A stretch of DNA of 64,000 nt from positions 310,001-374,000 of the forward strand of contig BBSY01000003.1 of NCBI GenBank assembly GCA_000974665.1, given 5' to 3'. This document shows, piece by piece, positions 1 through 9,765 of this stretch. Numbering within the stretch: the first letter of the stretch is position 1; the number at the start of each line of letters is the position of its first letter. Below the pieces are notes generated by a model. That model made no database searches. It was not told the origin of the DNA and saw nothing but the letters and a program-made list of their open reading frames with translations. This DNA comes from an alpha proteobacterium U9-1i (GTDB lineage Bacteria > Pseudomonadota > Alphaproteobacteria > Caulobacterales > Aquidulcibacteraceae). The position numbers were made by a program, and so were the translations under genes.

Positions 1-1163
1 TAGCCTGTCACGCTTCCTAGCGCTTCGAGGAAGCGCGGAATGTCGGCGCGGCGGAGGCCCGCGACGTTGATGCGCGCGGCGTCGGTCATGTAGATGCCGT
101 GCGCGGTGCGCAGCGTGTCGATCTGAGCTTGGTTGAGCGGCAGTGTCGTGAACATGCCCTTCTGCGCGGCGATCAGGTGCATTGGGATTGCGTTGACGCG
201 CGAGGCGGCGAGCGCTGCGCGCGTGCCTTTGATGTGGGCGCGGTTTTCGTCGAGTTCATCACGCCAGGCTTGGCGGAGCGTGGCATCCTTCAAGACCTCG
301 CGCACCGTCGCCGCGCCGTGATCAGGCGGCATGGAATAATTGGCGCGGGCGATGCCGAAGAGATTGCTCCTGACCGCCGCGCGCGCCTCGGCGGCGGCTT
401 TCACATAGAGCCCGCCAACGCGCTCGCGGTAGATGCCGAACGATTTCGCGCAGGAGGTGGCGACGATCACTTCGGGTGCGTGCGCCAGAACGTGGCGGAC
501 CCCGGCGACATCTTCGTCAATGCCATCGCCGAAGCCGATATAAGCGACGTCGATGTAGGCAATGAGCTTGTGCACGACGATCGCTTCGGTAAGCGCGCGC
601 CATTGCGGCATGTCAAAATCGGCGCCCAGCGGGTTGTGGCAGCAGCCTTGGAGCAGCACCGCGTCGCCCGGTTCAAGCTTCTTGAACGCAGCGAGCAGCG
701 CATCGAGATCGATTTTCTGGTCGGCGACGTTGAAGAATTCGACGTCGATCTGTTCGAGCCCGCTGGCGCGAATGATGGCGGGATGGTTCGGCCACGTTGG
801 CGTTGGCACGAGGACGCGCTTGGCGCCTGAAGCTTTGAGGAGATCGAAGCCGAGGCGCAGTGCGCCGGTGCCGCCAACGGTTTGGATGGACACAAGATCG
901 GGGGCGATGGCGCCGAACGCGAGTTCGCCGAAGAGGTTGAGGAAATCCGCGTCGCCTTGCTGGCCGACATAGGTTTTCGTCGTTTGGGTGTTGAGCAGAG
1001 TCTGTTCGGCGACTTTCACGGCGCGCATCAAGGGCGTTGCGCCGCTTGTATCCTTGTAGACGCCGACGCCGAGATCGATTTTGTCGGCGCGCGGATCCTC
1101 GCGGAACATGGCGATGATCTTCAGCAGCGGATCGGGCGGGCGCGTGGTGAGGTTGGTCAGCAT
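1..1163 (-). CDS. Class I aromatic/aspartate-type aminotransferase, 3' end at window edge
   Basis: PLP-dependent transaminase of the AspAT/TyrB family, about 387 residues visible and essentially full length; the reading frame reaches base 1 without a certain stop. Visible motifs are GVYKD near residue 34, CHNPLG near 175 (cofactor/substrate Asn), IDVAY near 204 (Asp pairing with the pyridine nitrogen) and SCAKSFGIYRERVG near 237, with the Schiff-base lysine at about 240. The ATG lies two bases after the stop of the E2 gene, so it is the third gene of the dehydrogenase operon. Supplying 2-oxoacids from branched-chain or aromatic amino acids is a sensible role; the exact substrate cannot be read from sequence. 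Confidence 0.88.
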   Translation of the reverse strand, partial: MLTNLTTRPPDPLLKIIAMFREDPRADKIDLGVGVYKDTSGATPLMRAVKVAEQTLLNTQTTKTYVGQQGDADFLNLFGELAFGAIAPDLVSIQTVGGTGALRLGFDLLKASGAKRVLVPTPTWPNHPAIIRASGLEQIDVEFFNVADQKIDLDALLAAFKKLEPGDAVLLQGCCHNPLGADFDMPQWRALTEAIVVHKLIAYIDVAYIGFGDGIDEDVAGVRHVLAHAPEVIVATSCAKSFGIYRERVGGLYVKAAAEARAAVRSNLFGIARANYSMPPDHGAATVREVLKDATLRQAWRDELDENRAHIKGTRAALAASRVNAIPMHLIAAQKGMFTTLPLNQAQIDTLRTAHGIYMTDAARINVAGLRRADIPRFLEALGSVTG

Positions 1164-1165
1164 GA

Positions 1166-2467
1166 TCAATCTTCTGTGGGCCAGGTTTCGAGGATTTCGA
1201 CAAAGCGCGTGAGCCAGGCATTGGTCTGGTGCCCATCGAGCACGCGGTGATCGATGGTGAGCGAAACGTACGCCATTGGCCGCACGAGGATCGCGTCGGC
1301 GCCGTTCACCTCGCGCACGACGACCCGTTTTTCGAGCTTGCCGATGCCTAGGATCGCCGATTGCGGCTGGTTGATGATGATCGGCGCGGCCACAAGCGAG
1401 CCGGAGACGCCGTGGTTCGAGATCGTGAAGGTGCCGCCTTGTACGTCGGCGGGCTTCAGCGCGTTGCGGCGGGCGCGGTCGGTGAGATCGCCAAGAGCTG
1501 CGGCGGTTTCGCGGAGCGAAAGTGCCTGCGCGCGCTTCACGACGGGAACGATGAGGCCTTTGTCGCCAAGGGCGACGCCCATGCCGATGTTTGCATCGGC
1601 GAAGAGTTCGAGGTGATCGTCGTGCCAGCGGCTGTTCACGGCCGGCGCAGCTTTCATCGCTTCGGCAGCGGCGCGGACGATATAAGCGGAGTACGTGAGC
1701 GGCGCGCCGGCCTTGGAATACGCGTCCTTGTGCTTGGCGCGGTGCGCGGCGATGGCGGAGAAATCCGCTTCGAACACAGCGGTGACGTGCGGCGCGACCG
1801 CGACCGAGCGCGACATGTGGTCGGCGATGGCGCGGCGCATGGCGTTGTGCGGGATTTTTGTGTTTACGAGCGCGGCGCCCCCTTCGTCACGCGCTGCGCG
1901 CGCGACACTTCCCCCAGGGGTCGCAACGCGATCCCGTCCTTGAGAGGCCCGCTCGCTTCGCGAGCGGGAGGCGGGGGAAGAAAGAAACGCTTCGACGTCT
2001 TGGTGCGTGATGCGGCCGTCGCGGCCGGTGCCGGAGATGTGTTCGGGTGAGAGCCGATGTTCGGCGAGCAAGCGCTTCACCAGCGGCGAAAGGCGCATCT
2101 CCCTTCCGGCATCCCGGCCGGAGGCGCGTGGCGCCGTAGAGCCGGGACCCAGTGGCAAATGCTCAGCCTTGTCACCCCCTGGGTCCCGGATCGCGCTGCG
2201 CGCGTCCGGGATGACGGCGGGCGTTGCGCCGACATTCAGCACACCCAGCTTCGCTCCAGGCGGGGCTTCATCGCCTTCGTTGAGGGCGATTGACGCCAAC
2301 ACGCCGTCGGCGGGCGCGGGGACTTCGACGGCGACTTTGTCGGTTTCCAGTTCGACGAGCGGTTCGTCCTGCTTCACCGCGTCGCCGGGCTTCTTCAACC
2401 ACGCACGGATGACGGACTTCGAGCCCTCTTGTTCAAGCGGCATCAGGATGTCGATGGCGCCGCTCAT
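1166..2467 (-). CDS. Dihydrolipoamide acyltransferase (E2) of branched-chain 2-oxoacid dehydrogenase
   Basis: Acyltransferase core of a 2-oxoacid dehydrogenase, 433 residues. Order: lipoyl domain (about 1-80, lipoyl Lys44 in ETDKVAVEV), linker, peripheral-subunit-binding domain (about 123-158, RLSPLVKRLLAEHRLSPEHI), linker, catalytic domain ending with the active-site motif DHRVLDG. The start is ATG 2467, which overlaps the E1 stop by one base (TGATG), indicating translational coupling; the frame is open further upstream, but only inside E1. Both linkers contain translated palindromic repeat sequence (about residues 84-122 and 160-187), see findings. No E3 gene is nearby, so the lipoamide dehydrogenase is presumably encoded elsewhere. 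Confidence 0.92.
   Translation of the reverse strand: MSGAIDILMPLEQEGSKSVIRAWLKKPGDAVKQDEPLVELETDKVAVEVPAPADGVLASIALNEGDEAPPGAKLGVLNVGATPAVIPDARSAIRDPGGDKAEHLPLGPGSTAPRASGRDAGREMRLSPLVKRLLAEHRLSPEHISGTGRDGRITHQDVEAFLSSPASRSRSERASQGRDRVATPGGSVARAARDEGGAALVNTKIPHNAMRRAIADHMSRSVAVAPHVTAVFEADFSAIAAHRAKHKDAYSKAGAPLTYSAYIVRAAAEAMKAAPAVNSRWHDDHLELFADANIGMGVALGDKGLIVPVVKRAQALSLRETAAALGDLTDRARRNALKPADVQGGTFTISNHGVSGSLVAAPIIINQPQSAILGIGKLEKRVVVREVNGADAILVRPMAYVSLTIDHRVLDGHQTNAWLTRFVEILETWPTED
1906..1980. repeat. Palindromic repeat inside E2 coding sequence (second linker)
   Basis: Bounded by CTTCCCCC (1906-1913) and GGGGGAAG (1973-1980), with an internal perfect hairpin CCCGCTCGC/GCGAGCGGG at 1948-1968. 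It is read in frame as a Ser/Arg/Ala/Gly-rich linker between the subunit-binding and catalytic domains of E2. Confidence 0.65.
2100..2215. repeat. Palindromic repeat inside E2 coding sequence (first linker)
   Basis: Contains the perfect inverted repeat CCGGGACCCAG (2142-2152)/CTGGGTCCCGG (2179-2189), followed by a smaller hairpin around CGCGCTGCGCGCG. The module CCCTGGGT-CCGG...CCCGG-ATGACG also occurs between genes at 31168-31213, so this is a dispersed element read in frame between the lipoyl and subunit-binding domains. Confidence 0.65.
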
Positions 2468-4560
2468 CAGAAGCTCACCAGTTCGTTGATCTTCGACGCG
2501 ATGCCATCGACTGAAGGCAGCGCCCATTCCATCAGGTCGGGGTGATGTGGGCTCGGGATGTCGGGCATCGTCAGGCGCACGACGGGGGCGTCGAGATCGA
2601 GGAAGGCCTTGTCGGCGACGATGGCCGCGATCTCGGCGCCGAAGCCGGCGGTGCCGATGTCTTCGTGCACGATCAGGCAGCGATGCGTACGCTTGATCGA
2701 CGCGAGCACGGCGTCGCTATCCCACGGCGCGAGCGTGCGCAGATCGAGAATGTGCGCGCTTTTGCCGGAGGCGTCGGCGGCGGCTTCGCAGCGTTCCACC
2801 ATGGCGCCCCAGGTGACGATGGTGATGTCATCGCCTTCGCGCACGCTGCGGGCTTTCCCGAACGGCAGCACGTAAGCATCGCCCGGATACGGCCGGCGCG
2901 CGCTGGCGGCGTCGAGCATGTTGCGATGTTCGAGGAACATCACCGGATCGTTGCCGCGTAGCGCAAAGCGCAACAGGCCAACCGCGTCTTCCGCGTTCGA
3001 GGGCGCGGCGACGCGCCAGCCGGGGCTGTGGACGAATTGCACTTCGTTGGTTTGAGAGTGCCAGGGATCGCCGCACTTGAAGAAGCCGATCGGCATACGC
3101 ACCACCATGGGTGCTGCGAAGCGGTTGTTGGTGCGCCAGCGCATGGTGCCGCAATCGTTGATCTGCTCAACGGCGGGATCAGCGTATTTGCGGAATTGAA
3201 TTTCCGGCACCGGCATGAGGCCCGCGAGCGCCATGCCGACCGCGCGGCCAATAATGCCCTCTTCGCTGAGCGAGGTGTCGAACACGCGCTCTTCGCCGTA
3301 CTTTTCTTGCAGGCCCAGCGTGACGCCGTGGACGCCGCCTTTGGGGCCGATGTCTTCGCCGAAGATCAGCACGCGCGGATTGATCGCGAGTTCGTGGTCG
3401 AGCGTGCGGCGAATGGCGGTGATCATGTTCATGCGCGCGCCTTCCGGGCGCGGCGTTTCATCGGCTTTTGGCGGCAGATAGCCTTCGTTCCACTGGCCGC
3501 CTTGGGTTTGCAGGATCGGCTGGCCGTTTGCGTCGGTTTCGCTGAACACGAAGCGGGTGACGGTCTCGGCGATGGCGACGGGGCGGCCTTCGGCGCCTTT
3601 GCGCGCGGCGTCGACATGGGCCTTCACGCGCGCTTCGCTGTCCGCCCATTCGGCTTCGCTCATCTCGCCGGCCAGCACGTGCGCGCGCAATTTCGGCAAC
3701 GGATCGCGCGCCCATTCGGCTTCGACGACGCTTTTCGATTTGTAGGCTTGGGTATCCTGGAAGGAATGGCCTTGCAGGCGCGGCACAGTGAGGCGCAGCA
3801 GGCACGGGCCCTCGCCGCCACGAACATGGGTCAATGCGTCGAGGATGAGTTCGCTGGCGATTGTGGGATCTGTGCCATCGCCATCGAGCACGTGCAGGCC
3901 GGTAAAGCTCGCGAGATTTTTGGCGATGTTGCAGCCGGGGGTTTGCAGATGGCTCGGTACGGAAATGCCGAAGCCGTTGTCTTCGATGTAGAACAGCATC
4001 GGCAGCTTCAGTGTCGTCGCCATCGTCAGCGCCGCCCAGAAGCCGTTGGTCGCAACCGACGCATCGCCGCCGAGCACGACGGAGATGGCGCCGTCAAAGC
4101 CGGCCTCGCCGAGCACCTTCTTGCGATATTCGATTGCCTGCGCGTAGCCGGCGGTGGGCGTGTATTGCGCGCCGACGCCGCCACACATCGGCAGCGCTGA
4201 TGCGCCGCGCGGGTTTGGGTAGTTGAAGACGACGCCGATATCGCGTCCGTCAGAATAGCCGCCAGCGCGGCCCATCGCGGAGCCGAGCGCATCTTCGATG
4301 TCGACGCCGAGTGCGAGCAACAGCGGACGCGAGCGATAATAGCCACATACGGCGTCGTTCGGGTTGGTGAGCTGCGAGCCCAGCATCACTTGCGCCATGT
4401 CGTGGCCGCGCGCGCTGAACTGGTAGAAAATCTGTCTGCCGGGAACGAGCTCCTGCTCTTCCAGCGCATCGAGGGTGCGGGATGTCTGGACGAGGCTGAC
4501 CACACGCTTCCAATCCAATCGAGGGGCGTTGGAGGCGCGGGGCTTGGGGCGAGCGCTCAT
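2467..4560 (-). CDS. 2-oxoisovalerate dehydrogenase E1, fused alpha and beta subunits
   Basis: Thiamine-diphosphate-dependent decarboxylase of the branched-chain 2-oxoacid dehydrogenase complex, 697 residues. The alpha half (about 1-365) carries the ThDP/Mg motif from GGDASVATNG to EDN at about 164-195; the beta half begins near MNMITAIRRTL (about 370) with GEDIGPKGGVHGVT and FDTSLSEEGI. Alpha and beta are separate proteins in many bacteria; single-chain forms are known. The start ATG 4560 has GGAG six bases upstream. First gene of the operon and divergent from an Lrp-family regulator, which suggests control by amino acids. Confidence 0.92.
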   Translation of the reverse strand: MSARPKPRASNAPRLDWKRVVSLVQTSRTLDALEEQELVPGRQIFYQFSARGHDMAQVMLGSQLTNPNDAVCGYYRSRPLLLALGVDIEDALGSAMGRAGGYSDGRDIGVVFNYPNPRGASALPMCGGVGAQYTPTAGYAQAIEYRKKVLGEAGFDGAISVVLGGDASVATNGFWAALTMATTLKLPMLFYIEDNGFGISVPSHLQTPGCNIAKNLASFTGLHVLDGDGTDPTIASELILDALTHVRGGEGPCLLRLTVPRLQGHSFQDTQAYKSKSVVEAEWARDPLPKLRAHVLAGEMSEAEWADSEARVKAHVDAARKGAEGRPVAIAETVTRFVFSETDANGQPILQTQGGQWNEGYLPPKADETPRPEGARMNMITAIRRTLDHELAINPRVLIFGEDIGPKGGVHGVTLGLQEKYGEERVFDTSLSEEGIIGRAVGMALAGLMPVPEIQFRKYADPAVEQINDCGTMRWRTNNRFAAPMVVRMPIGFFKCGDPWHSQTNEVQFVHSPGWRVAAPSNAEDAVGLLRFALRGNDPVMFLEHRNMLDAASARRPYPGDAYVLPFGKARSVREGDDITIVTWGAMVERCEAAADASGKSAHILDLRTLAPWDSDAVLASIKRTHRCLIVHEDIGTAGFGAEIAAIVADKAFLDLDAPVVRLTMPDIPSPHHPDLMEWALPSVDGIASKINELVSF

Positions 4561-4585
4561 GGAATCTCCGGTGGGGTCGAGTTTC

Positions 4586-4615
4586 CGGGAAAATAGAGCG
4601 CTTCGGCGGGAAAAT
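4586..4615. promoter_or_regulatory. Candidate Lrp-type operator: direct repeats in divergent promoter region
   Basis: CGGGAAAAT occurs at 4586-4594 and again at 4607-4615, a 21-base period (two helical turns), in the 122-base gap between the divergent E1 and Lrp genes. Spacing and position suit binding by an oligomeric Lrp/AsnC protein. The assignment is inference. Confidence 0.4.
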
Positions 4616-4682
4616 CCGTTCTAAATATGGGTCGTTTACCGTGACGGGTGCACGAAGTGTGCGTCTGGGGTATGTTTGGCGC

Positions 4683-5159
4683 ATGAAACCTGAGCCCATA
4701 GCCTTGGACGAATCCGACCGGCGCCTGTTGCGCGCTTTGCAGAGGGACGCGTCCGCCAGTCAAGCGGAGCTGGCTGAAGAGGCTGGCGTCTCCGCGAGCC
4801 AAGTCTCGCGGAAGATGTCGCGACTGAAGGATGAGGGCGTGTTGCGCGCGGTGGTTGGTTTGGTCGATCCGCAGCGTGCGGGGCTTACGGTATCGGCAAT
4901 CATCCGCGTCCGGCTGCGCGATCACGGCGAAGCGAACCTCAAAGCCTTCCGCACTATGCTTGCGGGCATGCCGGAGGCGACGTTCTGCGTGATGGTGACG
5001 GGCGAGGCGGACTATTTGATGCGTCTCGTTGCGCGCGACCTGCCGCACTTTCAAGAGATCGTGCAGTCGAAGGTGCTTCGCTGTACGGCGATTGCTCACG
5101 TTGAAAGCAGCATCGTGCTTGAGGTGCTGAAGGATACGACGGAGCTGCCGTTGGCCTAG
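4683..5159 (+). CDS. Lrp/AsnC family transcriptional regulator
   Basis: 158 residues from ATG 4683. An N-terminal winged helix (LDESDRRLLRALQRDASAS through VSASQVSRKMSRLKDEGVL, about 8-55) is followed by an AsnC ligand-binding/RAM domain. The upstream frame is open but covers promoter sequence, so the internal ATG with the canonical Lrp N terminus was preferred. It is divergent from the branched-chain dehydrogenase operon, the arrangement known for BkdR-type activators, and likely regulates that operon in response to branched-chain amino acids. Its last codons overlap the convergent neighbour by four bases. Confidence 0.9.
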   Translation: MKPEPIALDESDRRLLRALQRDASASQAELAEEAGVSASQVSRKMSRLKDEGVLRAVVGLVDPQRAGLTVSAIIRVRLRDHGEANLKAFRTMLAGMPEATFCVMVTGEADYLMRLVARDLPHFQEIVQSKVLRCTAIAHVESSIVLEVLKDTTELPLA

Positions 5160-5710
5160 TCGAGGCCCGCGCATTCCGCGGGCGCGACGCGGCGCCAATG
5201 TTCGGTGTAGGTCTCGTGGTAGGCGCCGAACACGTCACGGATGCGCGTATCGACGTTCACGCGATCGGGGCTTTCAATGCGAAGCCTCTCCTCGCCGAAC
5301 AATGTTATCTCGCGGCGCGCGTGATAGAACATGAATGTCCGGAACGTCTCGCGGCGATCCGGAGAAAGGCCGGCGCGATTGGGTGTCGCCGATTGGCTTT
5401 CAATCGACAGCATGTTGTTTTCCAAGCGCCAGCGTTCGCCAGAACGCCGGGGGCTGGCCTGCAGGAGTGGCGCGTAAAGGCCCGTCGCTACGGTGACGTT
5501 AAAGGTTTTTCGGATGTCGAGCGCGTCCGGCGTTTCCCTTGTGATCAGCGCGTGTCCGTTTTGGCGCAGCACTTCAGCGGATGTGTTGTTTTCTTCGGCG
5601 GCGATTTCCCAACAGCCCGGCAGGGCGCTCATAAAAGTGGGTGCTTCGTCAGCGGCAGCTGCTGCGGCAAGGCTAAAGAGTGCTGTGACGAGAATGAGCG
5701 CCGTACGCAT
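5156..5710 (-). CDS. Hypothetical secreted protein
   Basis: 184 residues with a clear Sec signal peptide (MRTALILVTALFSLAAAAAA, cleavage near ADEA). The mature part has LPGCWEI, a pattern seen in small periplasmic proteins with a lipocalin-like beta-barrel flavour, but no family was confidently recognised. Convergent with the Lrp gene (stop codons overlap). No operon partner is visible; function unknown. Confidence 0.75.
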   Translation of the reverse strand: MRTALILVTALFSLAAAAAADEAPTFMSALPGCWEIAAEENNTSAEVLRQNGHALITRETPDALDIRKTFNVTVATGLYAPLLQASPRRSGERWRLENNMLSIESQSATPNRAGLSPDRRETFRTFMFYHARREITLFGEERLRIESPDRVNVDTRIRDVFGAYHETYTEHWRRVAPAECAGLD

Positions 5711-5793
5711 AATGTTGTGTTGATGCGCAGTCGTCAGACGTCAATGACGACGCGACGGGTGACGAGGTGGCGCCGTGACAACTGGCGCCTATG

Positions 5794-6735
5794 TCAAAGA
5801 TGGCTCGCGGTGTGGCTGGCGTTCATTTGCACGGTTTGCTCGTATTTCTTGGCTTCATCCACCACCCAGGCGATGAAGGCGCGCGCAGCGCGGGAGCGGG
5901 CGCGGCCGGTGGGATGGGCGATCCAATAGGCGAAATCGATTGGTGTTGATGTAGCAAACGGCGCGGCGATGCGGCCGGCGTCGATGTCAGCTTGGGCGAG
6001 CGCGCGTTTGGCGAGCGCGACGCCGCGGCCGCTGGCGGCGGCTTCGATGGCCATCGACGATTGATTGAAGCGCGGGCCGCGATTGGCGTCGACGCCTTTG
6101 GCGCCGGCGGCCTTGAGCCACATCTGCCAATCCGGACCGCCATCGTCGCCGGGATTGGAATCGTCGTGGATGAGCGTGAAGCGCGCGAGATCGTCAGGTG
6201 AGGCGATTTCGTTCGCGACGGCGACGGCGCAGACCGGTGTCACCTCTTCGCGGAACAAGAGCTTCGCTTCGACGCCCGGCCAGCGGCCGCGGCCGAAGCG
6301 GATGGCGACATCGACGCCTTCCGCTTCGAAATTCGCAAGCGACATCGAGGCGTGGATTTGAACGTCCAAATCGGGATGCTTCGCGTTGAAGTTCGCAAGG
6401 CGCGGAGCGAGCCATTTGAGCGCGAAGCTAGGCGCGACGGACACGGTGAGCCGGCCGCCGCGCTCCGGCCCGGCGAGGCGCTGGCTGGCCTCGGCCAAAT
6501 GATCGAAGCCTTCGCTGAGCGAGGGCAAAGCGGCGGCGGCGGCGTCGCTCAGGATCAGGCCGCGCGAGGTGCGCTGGAGCAAAGGGCGCCCCAGATAATC
6601 TTCCAAGGATTTGACGCTTTGGCTGACGGCGCCCGGTGTGACGCCCAATTCCTCCGCCGCCCCAGTGATGGACAAATGCCGTGCGACCGCTTCAAAAGCG
6701 CGGAGAGCGTTCAAGGGCGGCAGACGGCGGGCCAT
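5794..6735 (-). CDS. LysR family transcriptional regulator (GcvA-like)
   Basis: 313 residues from ATG 6735 (MARRLPPLNALRAFEAVAR). The N-terminal winged HTH (about 8-65, with SITGAAEELGVTPGAVSQSV) is followed by a LysR substrate-binding domain (about 95-300). The opening PPLNALRAFEA and the motif YWIAHP near the C terminus are typical of the GcvA subgroup. The open frame extends far upstream across the promoter region, but that part has no LysR homology, so the shorter start was used. Divergent from the flavoprotein reductase, 100 bases away; a target cannot be named. Confidence 0.9.
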   Translation of the reverse strand: MARRLPPLNALRAFEAVARHLSITGAAEELGVTPGAVSQSVKSLEDYLGRPLLQRTSRGLILSDAAAAALPSLSEGFDHLAEASQRLAGPERGGRLTVSVAPSFALKWLAPRLANFNAKHPDLDVQIHASMSLANFEAEGVDVAIRFGRGRWPGVEAKLLFREEVTPVCAVAVANEIASPDDLARFTLIHDDSNPGDDGGPDWQMWLKAAGAKGVDANRGPRFNQSSMAIEAAASGRGVALAKRALAQADIDAGRIAAPFATSTPIDFAYWIAHPTGRARSRAARAFIAWVVDEAKKYEQTVQMNASHTASHL

Positions 6736-6795
6736 GCGGGCCGTATTTAGGCCCGCTAAAGGCGCGGCGGAAGGCGTTGGGTTTAGTTTGGCTAA

Positions 6796-7895
<1,100 letters not shown>

Positions 7896-7896
<1 letters not shown>

Positions 7897-8519
7897 TGGA
7901 TCCGGCGCGGTTGATGCGGTTCGTGTTGGAGATGCGCCAAGCGGGCATCACCGATGCGCGGGTGTTGTCCGCGCTGGAGCGCACGCCGCGATCTGACTAC
8001 GCGCCGGCGCATCTTGAAGGTCTGGCGATGGACGATGTGGGTTTGCCGCTGGCGCATGCGCAGACGATGACGAAGCCGTCGCTGATTGGGCGCATGGTGA
8101 CCGCGCTAGACGTGCAGCCTGGCGATCACGTGCTGGAAGTTGGAACGGGCTCGGGCTTTCAAGCGGCGGTGCTTTCGCAGTTGGCGAACAGGGTGACAAC
8201 TTTGGAGCGGCATCGCGATCTCTGCGCGGAGGCGCGGGCGCGGATTGGCGCTGCGCGGCTTATGCGGGTGTTCGCGCATTGCGCCGACGGCGCCGAAGGC
8301 TGGGCCGACGAAGCGCCGTACGATCGCATTATCGTCAACGCCGCGGTGGAGGAGGTTCCGCCGGTGCTGCGCGCGCATTTGAAGCTGGACGGCGTGTTGG
8401 TTGCGAATGTCGGCGGGCGGTTGGTCTGCATACGCAACGATCAGGTCGCCGATCTTGGGCCGCTCAACCTTCAGCCACTGATGCGCGGCGTTGCGGAGGC
8501 GGGCGATTCTGCCGGATGA
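7896..8519 (+). CDS. pcm: Protein-L-isoaspartate O-methyltransferase
   Basis: 207 residues. SAM-dependent repair methyltransferase acting on isoaspartyl residues of aged proteins. Motifs: TMTKPSLIGRMV near residue 50 and SAM motif I VLEVGTGSGFQAAVL near 75, then IIVNAAVEEVPP near 145. Start ATG 7896 overlaps the preceding stop (TGATG). Six bases separate it from the lipoprotein gene, the familiar pcm-nlpD type neighbourhood. Confidence 0.88.
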
Positions 8520-8525
8520 GAGCGC

Positions 8526-9497
8526 ATGGCGCGCGCGTTAGTGCTTATTGCTTTTTTGGCGGCGGGTTGCGCTTCGCAAAGCGCGCCGATCGCCTATGGG
8601 CGCGGCGGACCCACGCAGATGAGCCGCCAGATTCCGCAGCGCGCGCCGCCGCAAACACCGGTGCGTCGCGATCCTCAGACGCAGGCCGCGCCTGATTGGG
8701 CCGACGGCGAAGGGACGCCGCTTTCGGAATACGCTCTGCGGCCCGAGGAAGCGCAGCCTTACGATCCGGCGCGGCTGCCGCGCACGCATCGTGTAGCGCG
8801 CAATGAATCGCTCTGGGACATTTCCGACCGTTACCAGATTCCGCTGCGCGCACTGGCTGAGCAAAACCGCCTGTCCCCGCCCTATGCGTTGGCGCCGGGC
8901 GCCACGATCGAGCTGCCGCCACCGCGTACGCATACAGTCGCGCGTGGTGAAACACTGCGCGATATCGCCGAGCGTTATGCGATGGATTATCGCTCGCTGG
9001 CGCTGCTGAACCGTTTGCAGCCGCCCTACAATGTAGCGCGCGGAGATCAGATTGTGCTGCCGGCGGTTCCGGGCGCGTGGGCGGCTGAGGTGATGGCGAC
9101 GCCGGCGCCGAGCGAACCGGCAACGCAAACGCCGGTTGGCCCCGCCCGCTTTCAATGGCCGCTGCGCGGCGAGGTGCTGGAGCGTTTCGGCGCCCGCGCG
9201 GGCGGTGGGCGGATCGACGGCATCGAGATCGGCACGCGGGCGGGCGCGGCGATCGGCGCCGCGGCGGACGGCGATGTCGTTTATGCAGGCTCGGATGTGG
9301 AGGGCTATCAGACGCTCGTTCTGGTCCGCCATCCTGATGGGTATGTGACGGCTTACGGCTATGCGCGCCGGGCCTTGGTGCGCGAGGGGCAGCGGGTGCG
9401 CGCCGGCGAACCGCTGGCCGAGGCGGGCGAACGATTATTGTTTCAGGTCCGACGCGGCCGGGAGGCCGTTGATCCCCTGCCGCTTTTGGGGTCTTGA
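8526..9497 (+). CDS. NlpD/EnvC-like lipoprotein: two LysM domains and degenerate M23 domain
   Basis: 323 residues. The lipoprotein signal peptide has lipobox LAAGC (Cys near 16), followed by a Pro/Gln-rich linker and two LysM peptidoglycan-binding repeats (THRVARNESLWDISDRY, about 90-135; THTVARGETLRDIAERY, about 138-185). A C-terminal LytM/M23 fold covers about 205-320. Zinc ligands appear lost: the usual HxGxD region reads RIDGIEIG and the usual HxH region reads LLFQVRRG. It is therefore probably a non-catalytic amidase activator at the outer membrane, as known for NlpD/EnvC. It sits directly after pcm. Confidence 0.85.
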   Translation: MARALVLIAFLAAGCASQSAPIAYGRGGPTQMSRQIPQRAPPQTPVRRDPQTQAAPDWADGEGTPLSEYALRPEEAQPYDPARLPRTHRVARNESLWDISDRYQIPLRALAEQNRLSPPYALAPGATIELPPPRTHTVARGETLRDIAERYAMDYRSLALLNRLQPPYNVARGDQIVLPAVPGAWAAEVMATPAPSEPATQTPVGPARFQWPLRGEVLERFGARAGGGRIDGIEIGTRAGAAIGAAADGDVVYAGSDVEGYQTLVLVRHPDGYVTAYGYARRALVREGQRVRAGEPLAEAGERLLFQVRRGREAVDPLPLLGS

Positions 9498-9599
9498 GGG
9501 GCGTGCGGCCAAAGGGCGCGCAGAAGCCGTCGCTTAGTCCGCTTTCAGGCCGAGTGGACACCGGTCGGCCGCCCGGAAAGCGGACTAAATCAGAATTTT

Positions 9600-9648
9600 G
9601 GCGCGTTTTCGGACACAAAACCGGTCCCACTTTTGCTGAAAACGCGCC
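9600..9648. repeat. Intergenic inverted repeat
   Basis: GGCGCGTTTTC (9600-9610) and GAAAACGCGCC (9638-9648) form a perfect 11-base stem around a loop containing AAAACCGGTCCCACTTTT. Similar AACCGG-TCCCACTTTT elements are dispersed in many alphaproteobacterial genomes (from memory). The rest of the 268-base gap between the lipoprotein gene and yajC holds no convincing gene. Confidence 0.6.
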
Positions 9649-9765
9649 GGCGTTGAATTGGCGGGCGCCCAAAGTATAGTCCGCGCCTTCGCCGGCCCGG
9701 CCGGCGTCTAAGATGTGTCCAACCCGGACGATTTGAGCGCGGGTTCTCCGCGCCAGGTGAGGCTG

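Noticed and set aside
9494-9679. Small ORF between the lipoprotein gene and yajC
   Set aside because: It runs through the AAAACCGG/TCCCACTTTT palindromic element and has no ribosome-binding site or protein-like composition.
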